Part shown: piece after piece, positions 25,897-34,270 of the stretch
How positions within the stretch are numbered: the first letter of the stretch is position 1
Layout of the letters: each line of letters opens with the position of its first letter
The notes under the pieces: generated by a model
The model's database searches: none
Seen by the model: only the letters and a program-made list of their open reading frames with translations
Told to the model about the DNA's origin: nothing
Program-made: the position numbers and the translations under genes
NCBI GenBank assembly: GCA_965207995.1
Contig: OZ242299.1
Location: 1,364,001 to 1,428,000 of the forward strand
Reading direction: 5' to 3'
DNA: 64,000 bases
Source of the DNA: DAOUKH01 sp965207995
Lineage (GTDB): Bacteria; Chloroflexota; Dehalococcoidia; SHYB01

Positions 25897-27891
25897 CTAC
25901 AGGGCGCGACCCGCGCGGGCGCCGTCGAGCATGGCGTGCATGATGCGCCGCGGCGCGAGGCTGTCCCCGATCAGGACGAGCTCCTTCACCTTGCCCCGCA
26001 GCTCCTTCGCCAGCCGGTCGTCGGCCCGTGTGCCGCAGGCGAACACCACCGTGTCGACGCCTCGGACCTCCCGCTCCTGGCGGGTGAACGTCTGCAACAG
26101 CGTCGCGCCGGGCGAGTCGAAGCTCTGCATGCGGGTCATCATCGAGATCGTCACGCCCTTGGTCAGCAGCCGCTTGAACAACAGATAGCGCGTCGGGTGC
26201 TCGGCCCCGAGCGCCAGATCGACTTGCTCGGAGATGAGCTCGACCTCCTTGCCCTGGTCGGCGAGGAACTCGGCCGCCGTCGGAGCCCCGACGTGGTCGT
26301 CCATGCCGCCGACGACGATCACCTTCTCCCCGGCCACGGCAGCCCCGGAGAAAAGGTCGAGCGCGGTGATGACGTTCGGGTGCTCGACGCCGGGAAACTC
26401 GGGGACGTAGGGACATCCGCCCGTTGCCACCACAACCGCGTCGGGAGCCATCTCCAGCACGGCGTCGGCCTCGATCTCGTCGCCCAGGAGCAGCTCGACC
26501 CCGGCCCGGCGAAGCTCCCGTTGGAAGAACACGGTCAGGTCGGCCAGATTGCGGCGGTTGGGGTCCTGCGCCAGGATGCGGACGGTGCCGCCCAGCGCCC
26601 GCTCCCGGTCGGCCAGATAGACCCGGTGGCCGCGCAGCGCCGCTGATCGCGCCGCCTCCATTCCCGCAGGCCCGGCCCCCACCACGAGCACCGTCTTCTT
26701 CACCTCCGCCGGCACGATCTCCATCTCGGCTTCCCGGCCCGCCGCCGGGTTCACCGCGCACATCACCGGTTTGCGCGCGTGGCCGATGTAGTGGCACTCG
26801 TCCATGCCGATGCACATGCGGATGTCGTCGGGGCGCCCCTCTTTCGCCTTGATCGGCAGCTCGGGGTCGGCGATCAGGGCACGCACCATGCCCACCATGT
26901 CCGCCGCCCCGTCCGCGAGGATGCTGTTCGCCATCGCGGGGTCCGTGATCTTGCCGGCAACGAAGACCGGCACGTCGACGACCTTTTTCACGGCCGCCGC
27001 GGCCTCCACGTTGTGCGCAGGCGGCACGTACCACGGACTGACGTAGGCGATCTCGAGGCCGTCGCCCAGCCCCGTGTAGTTGCCGCCGCTGACGCTGATA
27101 AAGGCGACGTGGGGCGACAGCGACCGGCCGATGCCGGCCAGCTCGTCGATGGTGAGACCGCCGTGCCGTCCGTCGCCGTCCAGCCCAATCCGGATGCCGA
27201 TCGGGTAGTCGGGGCCGGCGAGCTTGCGGCCCGCCTCGATGATCTCCAACACGAAACGGACGCGGTTCTCCCGGCTGCCGCCGTACCGGTCCTCCCGCCG
27301 GTTGAACCGCGGCGACAGGAACTCGGTGACCAGGTAGCCATGCGCGCCGTGGATCTCGGCGGCGTCGAGGCCCGCCTCCTTCGCCCGCCGGATACCGTGG
27401 GCAAAGGTGGTCACCAGGTCGGCGATCTCCTCCTCGGTCAGCTCGTGCGGGACGACGGCGTCGAACGGCTCGGGCACCGGCGAGGGTCCGAAGGCCGGCT
27501 GGAGGCTGTCGCGGTGCATTCCCGCACCGGCGTTGTAGACCTGGCCGAAGACCTTCGCGCCTTCATCGTGGATGACCTCGGCGCGCTTCCGCAGGCCCGG
27601 GAGGCCGATCTCGTCGAAGAACTCAATGCCCTCGGGCGTCGCTGGATTGGGGAGACGCACGTCGAAGTCGCGGCCGTGCTCCTTCTTCCACCGTCCCGGC
27701 CCAAGGGGGAAATGCGTCGTGCCCGCGGAGTGGATGCCGATCAGCGCGGCACCGCCCCGGGCCCGCTCCTGCAGGTAGCGCAGATCGCGCGCCTCCGAGT
27801 GCGCCGTGCCATGCGTGGTGTTCACGATGCGGTTCCGCACCGTGAAGTTGCCGATCTGGAGCGGTTCGAAGAGCCGTGGGAAGTCGGGCAT
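25897..27891 (-). CDS. OYE-family NADH:flavin oxidoreductase (2,4-dienoyl-CoA reductase-like)
   Basis: The protein has 664 residues, the normal length for fused FMN/iron-sulfur/FAD enzymes. The N-terminal TIM barrel (1-345) carries HGAHGYL at 181-187 and RFNRREDRYGGS, typical of old-yellow-enzyme members. A Cys motif follows, then a Rossmann FAD/NAD part starting VLVVGAGPAG (401-410) with a second nucleotide site near VIVVGGMDD. Only three cysteines are seen in the cluster region (360, 366, 378); the usual CxxCxxxC is changed to CIGMDEC. The reaction is reduction of an activated C=C bond or an oxidative demethylation; the substrate is unknown. It ends 120 bp upstream of the PKS on the same strand, so co-transcription is possible but not shown. 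Confidence 0.85.
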   Translation of the reverse strand: MPDFPRLFEPLQIGNFTVRNRIVNTTHGTAHSEARDLRYLQERARGGAALIGIHSAGTTHFPLGPGRWKKEHGRDFDVRLPNPATPEGIEFFDEIGLPGLRKRAEVIHDEGAKVFGQVYNAGAGMHRDSLQPAFGPSPVPEPFDAVVPHELTEEEIADLVTTFAHGIRRAKEAGLDAAEIHGAHGYLVTEFLSPRFNRREDRYGGSRENRVRFVLEIIEAGRKLAGPDYPIGIRIGLDGDGRHGGLTIDELAGIGRSLSPHVAFISVSGGNYTGLGDGLEIAYVSPWYVPPAHNVEAAAAVKKVVDVPVFVAGKITDPAMANSILADGAADMVGMVRALIADPELPIKAKEGRPDDIRMCIGMDECHYIGHARKPVMCAVNPAAGREAEMEIVPAEVKKTVLVVGAGPAGMEAARSAALRGHRVYLADRERALGGTVRILAQDPNRRNLADLTVFFQRELRRAGVELLLGDEIEADAVLEMAPDAVVVATGGCPYVPEFPGVEHPNVITALDLFSGAAVAGEKVIVVGGMDDHVGAPTAAEFLADQGKEVELISEQVDLALGAEHPTRYLLFKRLLTKGVTISMMTRMQSFDSPGATLLQTFTRQEREVRGVDTVVFACGTRADDRLAKELRGKVKELVLIGDSLAPRRIMHAMLDGARAGRAL

Positions 27892-27990
27892 GGTCTTCCG
27901 CCGGCCACCATCATAAGTGCTGGGTCGAAGGCGCGAGGCCTGCCCGTTGGCCGACGGTGGGGTGTCTCAATACCGAGCCTAGTTTTGAAC

Positions 27991-28019
27991 TTGTTGCGAT
28001 TTCGGCTCGGTGCTATCCT
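27991..28019 (+). promoter_or_regulatory. Possible sigma-70-type promoter
   Basis: TTGTTG and TATCCT are separated by 17 bp, and the start codon of the DUF4386-like gene lies 66 bp downstream of the -10. It sits in the divergent gap between that gene and the flavin oxidoreductase. This is a sequence match only. Confidence 0.4.
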
Positions 28020-28084
28020 CCGCTGGACTGTTGGTCTAGGAATAGCCCAAGCTGGCGCCAGGACGCGAGAACAGGAGGGAAGTC

Positions 28085-28816
28085 ATGACGATGAAATACG
28101 CGGGTCTTGCCTTGGTTGTCGGGGTGCTTCTGGCCTTCATAGCCCCACTGTTTATCCCGGGGTACGTTTTCATTGACCAGGTGGACCAGACCGACTACGC
28201 CGCGGCGTTGGGCGCCTTCGCCGGTGCGCCGGTCCTTGCGCAATGGATGACGTTCCTCACGCTCATTTCGCTGTTGCTGATGTCCTTCGGCTTCATGTGT
28301 CTCTATCCTCTCGCGAGACGGCAGGCCGGGCTGGGAGGCAGGCTCCTCCAGTTCGGCATTATCGCGACCATTATCGAATGGTCCATCCTCATCATCGCGA
28401 CGGGCATGCGGCACTTCGAACTCCACCTGCTGCAACGCGCCGAGATTGCCGCCGCCGGCTCTCAGGCGGCGGCGGATTTCGAGGCCGCGGCTTTGGCACT
28501 GCACCTCGACACCACCGGGGTCAACTTGGCATTCATAGCGCTGGCCCCCATCGCGTCCAGCCTGTTCGGCCTTGGGCTCGCCAAACGGTTCGACGCGATG
28601 AGCCCCTACAAGATTGCGTGCTACATCCTGCCGGTAAGCGGACTTGTCGGGCTGATCAACTTCCTGGTTGCAATATCCACTCCCGACGCGGGCATCGATG
28701 CCCTGCTCTTCGTCAACACCATCGTCCTCTACATCCAGGGGCTATGCCTGATCGCTATCGGCTACGGCATGTACCAGGGGCGGGAGGAGCTCGCCACCGA
28801 GGATTCCTCCGGCTAA
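28085..28816 (+). CDS. Multipass membrane protein, DUF4386-like
   Basis: The protein has 243 residues with AGGAGGGA ahead of the ATG. Six or so hydrophobic segments are visible: near 5-30, 52-75, 90-108, 145-165, 175-200 and 205-228. A charged loop falls between the third and fourth (MRHFELHLLQRAEIAAAGS). The general layout resembles the DUF4386 family of small bacterial integral membrane proteins, for which no biochemical role is established. It stands alone on the plus strand with its own candidate promoter; the next gene begins 200 bp later after a 10-nt G run (28863-28872). The function is unknown; the family call is moderately sure. Confidence 0.6.
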   Translation: MTMKYAGLALVVGVLLAFIAPLFIPGYVFIDQVDQTDYAAALGAFAGAPVLAQWMTFLTLISLLLMSFGFMCLYPLARRQAGLGGRLLQFGIIATIIEWSILIIATGMRHFELHLLQRAEIAAAGSQAAADFEAAALALHLDTTGVNLAFIALAPIASSLFGLGLAKRFDAMSPYKIACYILPVSGLVGLINFLVAISTPDAGIDALLFVNTIVLYIQGLCLIAIGYGMYQGREELATEDSSG

Positions 28817-29016
28817 CCTCTGGCCGATTGGCTCTACCGGCCGTATTGAGGGACGATAAGGCGGGGGGGGGGCGCGTCTCGGCCCCCTCCGCCGGCATGC
28901 CTAACCTGCGCCCGTGCCTGTGAGGCTGTAAAATGTTGTCCGGGGAATCAAAGCGTCTCCCCGGCGGGCTCCGCGCGGGCTAGAGCGCCAAAATGTCGCG
29001 ACACAAGGGGGTGGGT

Positions 29017-29517
29017 ATGCTGCGAATGGGAACGGCACTGGCGGCCATCGTGGCGCTGTCGCTCGCTCTGGCTGCGTGCGGCGAAGAACCGACCCCGACA
29101 CCCGCGCCCACACCGACCGCCACCGCCACGCCCGAAGCGGAGCCCACGCCCGCCGATAACGCATCCGGAGAACCCGACGCCACCCCCGACGAGCCAATAG
29201 ACCTCCCGGAACACATCCGCGAAAAGACCGCGCAACTCTGGGAGGTCTACAACCATTACGACGCCGATGGACTCGCGGTCTTCTACGAGCCAAGCTACTG
29301 GGCGGAAGAAGAGAAAGAGGTCCGGTCAAACCTGCAGCCCTTCAGGAACTTTGCCCTGGAAATCAGGCCGGAGGAGACGTCTCCCCCCACGGAAATCGAG
29401 CCGGGCAAGTGGGAGATCAGGCAGACCGCACGCTGGGACGGTGGTTCCGTGAAGATGGTGTTCATCTACGAAGAGTTCGGGGGAGAGTGGCTTCTCACCT
29501 ACGCGGAAACCGACTAG
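29017..29517 (+). CDS. Small lipoprotein with NTF2-like domain
   Basis: The protein has 166 residues from the ATG at 29017, which follows AAGGGGGTGG; an ATG at 28993 is in frame but has no ribosome site. The signal peptide ends LALAAC-GEEP, a clear lipobox, so the protein should be lipid-anchored outside the membrane. A TPTPAPTPT linker of about 35 residues follows. The remaining 100 residues (TAQLWEVYNHYDADGLAVFY, WEIRQTARWDGGSVKMVFIY, EWLLTYAETD) look like an NTF2-like cone fold with alternating strands. No catalytic residues can be assigned. The role is unknown, perhaps ligand binding at the cell surface. Confidence 0.65.
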   Translation: MLRMGTALAAIVALSLALAACGEEPTPTPAPTPTATATPEAEPTPADNASGEPDATPDEPIDLPEHIREKTAQLWEVYNHYDADGLAVFYEPSYWAEEEKEVRSNLQPFRNFALEIRPEETSPPTEIEPGKWEIRQTARWDGGSVKMVFIYEEFGGEWLLTYAETD

Positions 29518-29723
29518 CCCCGAACAACGGCGCAAAGTTCGCGGTCCGGTACGCTCCACTTCCCTCACGCTACGCCCGCCTCCTGCTGCTTCAAGGAAGC
29601 CGCAGGCTGGTTGTATGCGGTGTCGGCCTGCCGCTCCTGACCCCTTGACCCCGGGCCGGGAACAAATCCGCGTTGGGCCGCGTCTCTACTAGTAGAGACA
29701 CCTCCCCCACCGAGGCGCGCCCC

Positions 29724-30860
29724 ATGAAGACCACGGCCAAGACCGCCTGCTTCTCCTTCTTAGCCATCGCGGCCATCCTTCTCCTCTCCGGCGCTTGCGA
29801 GGGCGATCCCACACTCGACAACGTGACGTGGGAAGTGCCCTCGGGCCGCGAACCCAACGCCTCGGTAAAGGGGACCGTCACCTACCGCGAACGGCTGGCC
29901 CTGACGCCGGACGCCACCCTCATCGTCGAGTTGCGGGACGTCTCCTACGCCGACGCTGCCGCCCCCCTCATCGCCCGCCAGACCATTGCCGGGCCCGGTC
30001 AGGTCCCCATCGCGTTCGACGTCCGCTACAACCGCCAGGACATCGACTCGAGGAACACCTACGCGGTGAGCGCCCGGATCGTCGAGGCCGACGGCCGCCT
30101 CGCCTTCACCAACGACACCGCCTACGACGTGATCACCCGCGGCAATCCCGACAAGGTGGACATGCTCCTCGTCCTGGTGGGCGACAACCAGGACTGGCGC
30201 ACCTGGGTTGAGGTCCCCGCCCCCATCCTCTGGGCCAACCTCATCCCCAACGAGCCGGAGCTCTTCCTGCGGATCGCCTTCTACCAGTCCACGATCGAAG
30301 GCTGCGCCCGCCCCGGCAACCAGGGACTGGAGGTCATCGACGACGATATCGTTGCCCGGCTCACCCTCATGCAGCCGCCGTCCACTCCTTGGGCGATCCC
30401 CTGCCACGAGCAGGCCGTCGAGCTCGACGCCGTCGAACCCATCCTCCAGCCGCTCGAACCCGGCCGGACGTACCGGGTGATCGTCAACGAACGGTTGGTC
30501 ACCACTTTCACCCTGCCCGACCCCGGCCTGCCGCACACCTTCATCGCCGAGTCGCCGATCGAGCGCGCCGAGGTGGCGGTCCTGGAAAGCGCACCTCCTC
30601 AGTACCAGCTCCGCGTCCTCTCCGCCATGCCCAAGGGCAGCACCTGCTCGCAGTTCAACGGCTACGAATTCCGCAGAAGCGAGCCGAACGCGTTGGACGT
30701 AGTCATCACCCACCACGAGGTCGCCGACGCCGCGGTGCCATGCACCGCCGACTACCCCATCGTCGAGACCAGCGTCCCGTTGGGCTCCGACTTCGAACCC
30801 GGCGTCGAATACACCGTGCGCGTCAACGATGACGTCACCACGTCATTCGTCGCCCAGTAG
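29724..30860 (+). CDS. YbaY/YscW-type lipoprotein with duplicated C-terminal domain
   Basis: The protein has 378 residues from the ATG at 29724; a frame-extended start at 29673 would put 17 polar residues before the signal peptide. The lipobox is LLSGAC-EGDP. The next 120 residues match the YbaY/YscW lipoprotein domain: VKGTVTYRERLALTPDATL, ELRDVSYADA, IARQTI, PIAFDVRYN and TYAVSARIVEADGRLAFTND. After about residue 150 there are two related halves. Each has a Cys pair and closes with a strand set of the form LEPGRTYRVIVNERLVTTF or FEPGVEYTVRVNDDVTTSF. Such a duplicated extension is not part of the simple YbaY protein. Likely an envelope protein; the partner is unknown. Confidence 0.7.
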   Translation: MKTTAKTACFSFLAIAAILLLSGACEGDPTLDNVTWEVPSGREPNASVKGTVTYRERLALTPDATLIVELRDVSYADAAAPLIARQTIAGPGQVPIAFDVRYNRQDIDSRNTYAVSARIVEADGRLAFTNDTAYDVITRGNPDKVDMLLVLVGDNQDWRTWVEVPAPILWANLIPNEPELFLRIAFYQSTIEGCARPGNQGLEVIDDDIVARLTLMQPPSTPWAIPCHEQAVELDAVEPILQPLEPGRTYRVIVNERLVTTFTLPDPGLPHTFIAESPIERAEVAVLESAPPQYQLRVLSAMPKGSTCSQFNGYEFRRSEPNALDVVITHHEVADAAVPCTADYPIVETSVPLGSDFEPGVEYTVRVNDDVTTSFVAQ

Positions 30861-30887
30861 CCCGCGGGAGCTCCGGCTCTCCCCCTG

Positions 30888-31054
30888 GAGACCCTTGCGT
30901 AACTCAAGGGATGAGTAGGGAGCAGCGCCCTGCGGGCGCTCGCGCGCCTGGCGGCGCGCGCCCTCTCTCAAATCTCCCCCAGAGGGGGAGAGGCTTAAGG
31001 GGGGAGACCGCCCCGCCCTTCTTTTAGCTTGCCGGCAGGTTGTGCAAGGGTCTC
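30888..31054. repeat. Non-coding element with terminal inverted repeats
   Basis: The 328-base gap 30861-31188 holds no gene. It contains GAGACCCTTGC at 30888-30898 and its exact inverse GCAAGGGTCTC at 31044-31054. Between them lie a GC-rich hairpin region (GCGCCCTGCGGGCGC) and CTCCCCCAGAGGGGGAG. A related element occurs at 38461-38645. The arrangement looks like a small miniature or REP-like element; no transposase is near. Confidence 0.5.
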
Positions 31055-31188
31055 GCCCGGGAGGAGCTTGAGATGAGGGGTCTTCTCCCTGGGAGGGACT
31101 GAGGGGAAGGCCCACTTCACCGACCAAGCCATTCGTCGGGTAGAATGTCCGGCAAAGGGGTCGCCCAACGCCGGAAAGGACGCGCGCC

Positions 31189-31842
31189 ATGCTGAGATTC
31201 GTCGAGGAAATCACCCTCCTTATGCTCCACGACGACGACGGAAGGTTTGCGCGCGTTCCAAGTTGGTCCCTCAACTACGCCCTCGCCGGCGGCGTGCTCA
31301 TGGACCTCGCCATGGAGAACCGCATCGATACCGACCTCGAGCACCTCATCCTGCTCGACGCCGCCCCCACCGGCGACAGCTTGCTCGACCCGACGCTGGC
31401 CGACATCGCCGCGGGTGAGAAGCAGAACGCGCGTTACTGGGTCGAGCAGACCGCGGAACGCGCCGAAGCCATCCAGGACGAGGCCCTCTCCCGCCTCATC
31501 GCCCTCGGCATCCTCGAGCGCCAGGAAGACCGCTTCCTCTGGGTCTTCCGGTCCCGGCGCTACCCGATGATCGACGGGCAGGCCGAGCGCGAGGTGAAGC
31601 TCCGCATCATGGGTGTGCTCTTCAGCGACGAGATCCCCGACCCCCGCGACGTCGTGATCATCTGCCTCGCAGACGCCTGCGGCATCTTCAAGGAGATCCT
31701 GTCCCGGCGCGAGCTTGAGCAGGCCACCGCCCGCATCGAGCAGGTGCGCAAGCTCGACCTCATCGGCCAGGCCATGTCCCAGGCCATCCGCGACATCGAA
31801 GTCTCCGTCGCCGCCTCGGTGCAGGGGCACTACCTCTATTAG
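31189..31842 (+). CDS. GPP34 (GOLPH3-like) family protein
   Basis: The protein has 217 residues. The N-terminus LRFVEEITLLMLHDDDGRF and the following LNYALAGGVLMDLAMENRID match the bacterial branch of the GPP34 family, whose eukaryotic member GOLPH3 binds phosphatidylinositol-4-phosphate at the Golgi. The helical body (ALSRLIALGILERQEDRFLW, RSRRYPMIDGQAEREVKLRI, DVVIICLADACGIFKEIL) is complete and of usual length. There is no signal peptide, so it is cytoplasmic or peripheral at the membrane. The bacterial role is not settled; a lipid or envelope link is plausible given the surrounding lipoprotein genes. TAGAAT at 31141-31146 may be its -10. Confidence 0.8.
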   Translation: MLRFVEEITLLMLHDDDGRFARVPSWSLNYALAGGVLMDLAMENRIDTDLEHLILLDAAPTGDSLLDPTLADIAAGEKQNARYWVEQTAERAEAIQDEALSRLIALGILERQEDRFLWVFRSRRYPMIDGQAEREVKLRIMGVLFSDEIPDPRDVVIICLADACGIFKEILSRRELEQATARIEQVRKLDLIGQAMSQAIRDIEVSVAASVQGHYLY

Positions 31843-31883
31843 CGCGTCGCCGGTTCGGCGCGTAGATACATCTGAGGAACCCT

Positions 31884-33107
31884 CTGCCCACACCTACCAT
31901 CGCGGGAGTCGGCCTATCCTGTTTGCTGGCGTTGATCGCGCTGACGGCATGCGGCGACGGGCCGGGGGCGCCCACGCCGGGGCCGACCGCGACGCTCCCG
32001 CCCACGCGCGGCCCCACCGACACGCCGGCGCCCGCGCCGACCAAGACACCGGCGCCCACGGCAACGCCCACACCAGCCCCCACCAATACCCCTACGCCTG
32101 AGCTCCCGTCGCCGGGCGAAGTGCTGGACGCGGCCGCCAAGGCTATGGCGGACATCAAGTCCGGCCACCTGGAAATCGACATCACGCTCGAGGAGCAGGC
32201 GGGCGTCACGGACCAGGACATCCGTCAACGCATTGCGGGAGACTTCCAAGCCCCCGACAGCAGCCACTTCACCATATCGGTCATCTCGCCCGACGCCACC
32301 ATCAAGTTCGAAGTGATCACCACCGGCGGCAGGTCGTACCTGAAGAATCCGCTGACCGGTGAATGGGAGACCACGTTCTACGGGCAGGCCCCCTCGTATC
32401 AGGAGTTGCTCGACGCCGGCGTGTTCGGCGCCGGCTTCGGCCCGGAGCTGATTGAAGGCTTCACCCTGGCCGGCAAGGAGCTGCGGGGCGGCGGGCGCGT
32501 CTACTACCTGTCGGGGCCCGTCTCCGGCGAGACGCTCGCCCACATGCTCGACGACCCTGAGACGCGGGAAGGCACGGGCGAAGTCGAGTACTGGATCGGC
32601 GTCGACGACTTCCTCGTACGAAAGACCGTCATCCGGTTCGCTCTGCCCGCGAACGATAACCCCCTCGAGGCGGACACCTTCACCGCGTGGATCGCCATCA
32701 CGCTCTCCGACTTCGGCAAACCGGTGGACATTCAGCCGCCCGACGTTCCGAGCCCTCTCTCGCCCGAAGTCGACGACCATGACGTCGCGGACCCGACGCT
32801 GATAGCCATCGGGGAGCCCGTCGCGGGGGTCATCGACGGCCCGCTCGACGACGACTGGTTTCGTTTCCAGGCGGAGGAAGGCCGGCGCTACCACATCGGG
32901 GTCGAACTGGGAACCCTCACCGCCGCCTCTGTAGTGCTTTGGGACTTCGACGGCAACGACATAGGCTGGAGCGAAGACGCCGGAGAGCCCCAGATCCTGT
33001 GGACGGCGCCGTTCTCCGAAGAGCACTACGTCTCCGTCGAGAACCTCGAGGGCGGGGCCGGCAGCTACACTCTCATGATCACACCGGCGTCCAACGACGA
33101 CGCGTGA
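31884..33107 (+). CDS. Lipoprotein with LppX/LprG-like and PPC domains, non-ATG start
   Basis: The frame contains a lipobox, ALTAC-GDG, but no ATG or GTG upstream of it. The first conventional start, TTG at 31923, would leave a signal peptide of only nine residues. A CTG at 31884, with GAGGAA just upstream, gives a normal-length one, so that start is proposed with caution. A PT-rich stalk of about 50 residues follows. Next is an LppX/LprG-like lipid-binding fold (VLDAAAKAMADIKSGHLEID, FTISVISPDATIKFEVITT, WIGVDDFLVRKTVIRF). The last 90 residues resemble a bacterial pre-peptidase C-terminal domain (DDDWFRFQAEEGRRYHIGVE, GAGSYTLMIT). Likely an outer-surface lipoprotein carrying or sensing lipids. 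Confidence 0.75.
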   Translation: MPTPTIAGVGLSCLLALIALTACGDGPGAPTPGPTATLPPTRGPTDTPAPAPTKTPAPTATPTPAPTNTPTPELPSPGEVLDAAAKAMADIKSGHLEIDITLEEQAGVTDQDIRQRIAGDFQAPDSSHFTISVISPDATIKFEVITTGGRSYLKNPLTGEWETTFYGQAPSYQELLDAGVFGAGFGPELIEGFTLAGKELRGGGRVYYLSGPVSGETLAHMLDDPETREGTGEVEYWIGVDDFLVRKTVIRFALPANDNPLEADTFTAWIAITLSDFGKPVDIQPPDVPSPLSPEVDDHDVADPTLIAIGEPVAGVIDGPLDDDWFRFQAEEGRRYHIGVELGTLTAASVVLWDFDGNDIGWSEDAGEPQILWTAPFSEEHYVSVENLEGGAGSYTLMITPASNDDA

Positions 33108-33191
33108 CCGAGAGGCCGGCTCCGCCGTTGACCGGTGCGCCGGGACGGTCTACGCTCCGCACCACGCAGTAGCCGCGGGGAGGAGGACGCA

Positions 33192-33626
33192 ATGGAAGCA
33201 CTCAAGAAGCCGGTGGGCGCCTATCTGATCGGCCTTGCCGTCGTGGTGGCGGTCTGGTTCATCGTCAACACGATCGTCGCCGAGTCTTCCGACTTCGACG
33301 TGCTCGACGTGTGGTACGTGGTCGACGTCCTGATGCTCATCGGTCTGGTCCTCGGTCTCGCGTACAACTTCGTGAACAAGCGCGAGCACGAGGGGGGCGA
33401 CGGACCCGTCACGCGGCGGTATCTGGAGGCCAACGTCCTCTTCTACCTGACGGCGGCCCTCACCATCCTCTTCCTCCACAACTGGATTGCGCTCCTGGCC
33501 CAAGGGTCCGACAGCCTCGACGGCAACCATCAGGCGTGGGTTATCTGGGCGGTCGTGGACGTGCTGCTGCCGATCACGTTGGGAGTCACCGGCTGCCGGC
33601 TCTGGTGCCAGGACTCCCAGTCCTGA
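33192..33626 (+). CDS. Small four-helix membrane protein of unknown function
   Basis: The protein has 144 residues from the ATG at 33192, which has GGGGAGGAGG directly upstream. Four hydrophobic segments are seen, near residues 8-28, 42-62, 80-102 and 116-136, with a charged loop NKREHEGGDGPVTRRYLEAN in the middle. Family not recognised. It follows the LppX-like gene by 84 bp and precedes a SnoaL-like gene by 50 bp on the same strand, so these may be co-transcribed. Confidence 0.65.
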   Translation: MEALKKPVGAYLIGLAVVVAVWFIVNTIVAESSDFDVLDVWYVVDVLMLIGLVLGLAYNFVNKREHEGGDGPVTRRYLEANVLFYLTAALTILFLHNWIALLAQGSDSLDGNHQAWVIWAVVDVLLPITLGVTGCRLWCQDSQS

Positions 33627-33676
33627 TGCGAACCGGCGCTGACCGGCGCACCCCTTAGGCCTGGAGGAGGACGGCG

Positions 33677-34210
33677 ATGCCCGACGACGACATGGCGGCG
33701 CGGCTAGCCCGCCTCGACGCCTACCAGCAGATCAGGCAGCTGCCCCACCGCTACGCCCTCGCCCTCGATACGCGCAACATCGACGACCTCGTCGCCCTCT
33801 TCATCGAGGACGTCCAGGTGGGCCGCGACCAGTGGGGCCGCGGCCCGCTGCGCGAGTGGTTCGTCCGCGCCTTCGCCAAGTTCAAGGCCAGCATCCACTT
33901 CGTCGGCAACCACATCATCGACCTCGACGACGAAGACCACGCCCACGGCGTCGTCTACTGCCGCGACGAGATTGAGCGCCCCGGCGAGTGGATGGTCGGC
34001 ATGATCCAGTACTGGGACACCTACGAGCGCCGCGACGGCCTCTGGTACTTCAAGCGCCGCCGCCTCATGCGCTGGTACGGCGTCGACGCCCTCACCCGCC
34101 CCACCGCCGGCGTCAGCATCGACCGCGGCAGCGTCAGGCAGGGTCTCCTCCCCGACGCCTGGCCAAGCTGGCAGCGCTACTGGGACGAAGTCGCCGCCAT
34201 GGGCGAGTAG
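33677..34210 (+). CDS. SnoaL-like (NTF2-superfamily) protein
   Basis: The protein has 177 residues, with GGAGGAGG ahead of the ATG. The opening YQQIRQLPHRYALALDTRNI, then DLVALFIEDVQVG, and the later strand WYFKRRRLMRWYGVD are characteristic of the SnoaL-like branch of the NTF2 fold. Members include polyketide cyclases, dehydratases and ring-hydroxylating dioxygenase beta-subunit relatives. There is no signal peptide. A second family member lies at 37883. The substrate cannot be inferred. It ends 60 bp from the convergent metallopeptidase-like gene. Confidence 0.75.
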   Translation: MPDDDMAARLARLDAYQQIRQLPHRYALALDTRNIDDLVALFIEDVQVGRDQWGRGPLREWFVRAFAKFKASIHFVGNHIIDLDDEDHAHGVVYCRDEIERPGEWMVGMIQYWDTYERRDGLWYFKRRRLMRWYGVDALTRPTAGVSIDRGSVRQGLLPDAWPSWQRYWDEVAAMGE

Positions 34211-34270
34211 TCGCGGCGGGGTAGGGGCGAGACCCTATGGGGCAAGCCAGCGGGAATCCGCGCCCTACGC

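Noticed and set aside
24466..26646. Long plus-strand open frame across the PKS start and the flavin oxidoreductase end
   Set aside because: It overlaps two well-supported minus-strand genes and their gap, has no recognisable domain and is compositionally an antisense shadow.
28863..28872. 10-nt G run between the DUF4386-like and NTF2-like lipoprotein genes as another contingency tract
   Set aside because: It lacks the operator cassette and lies about 145 bp before the lipoprotein start with no evident promoter. It may be chance in a GC-rich gap.
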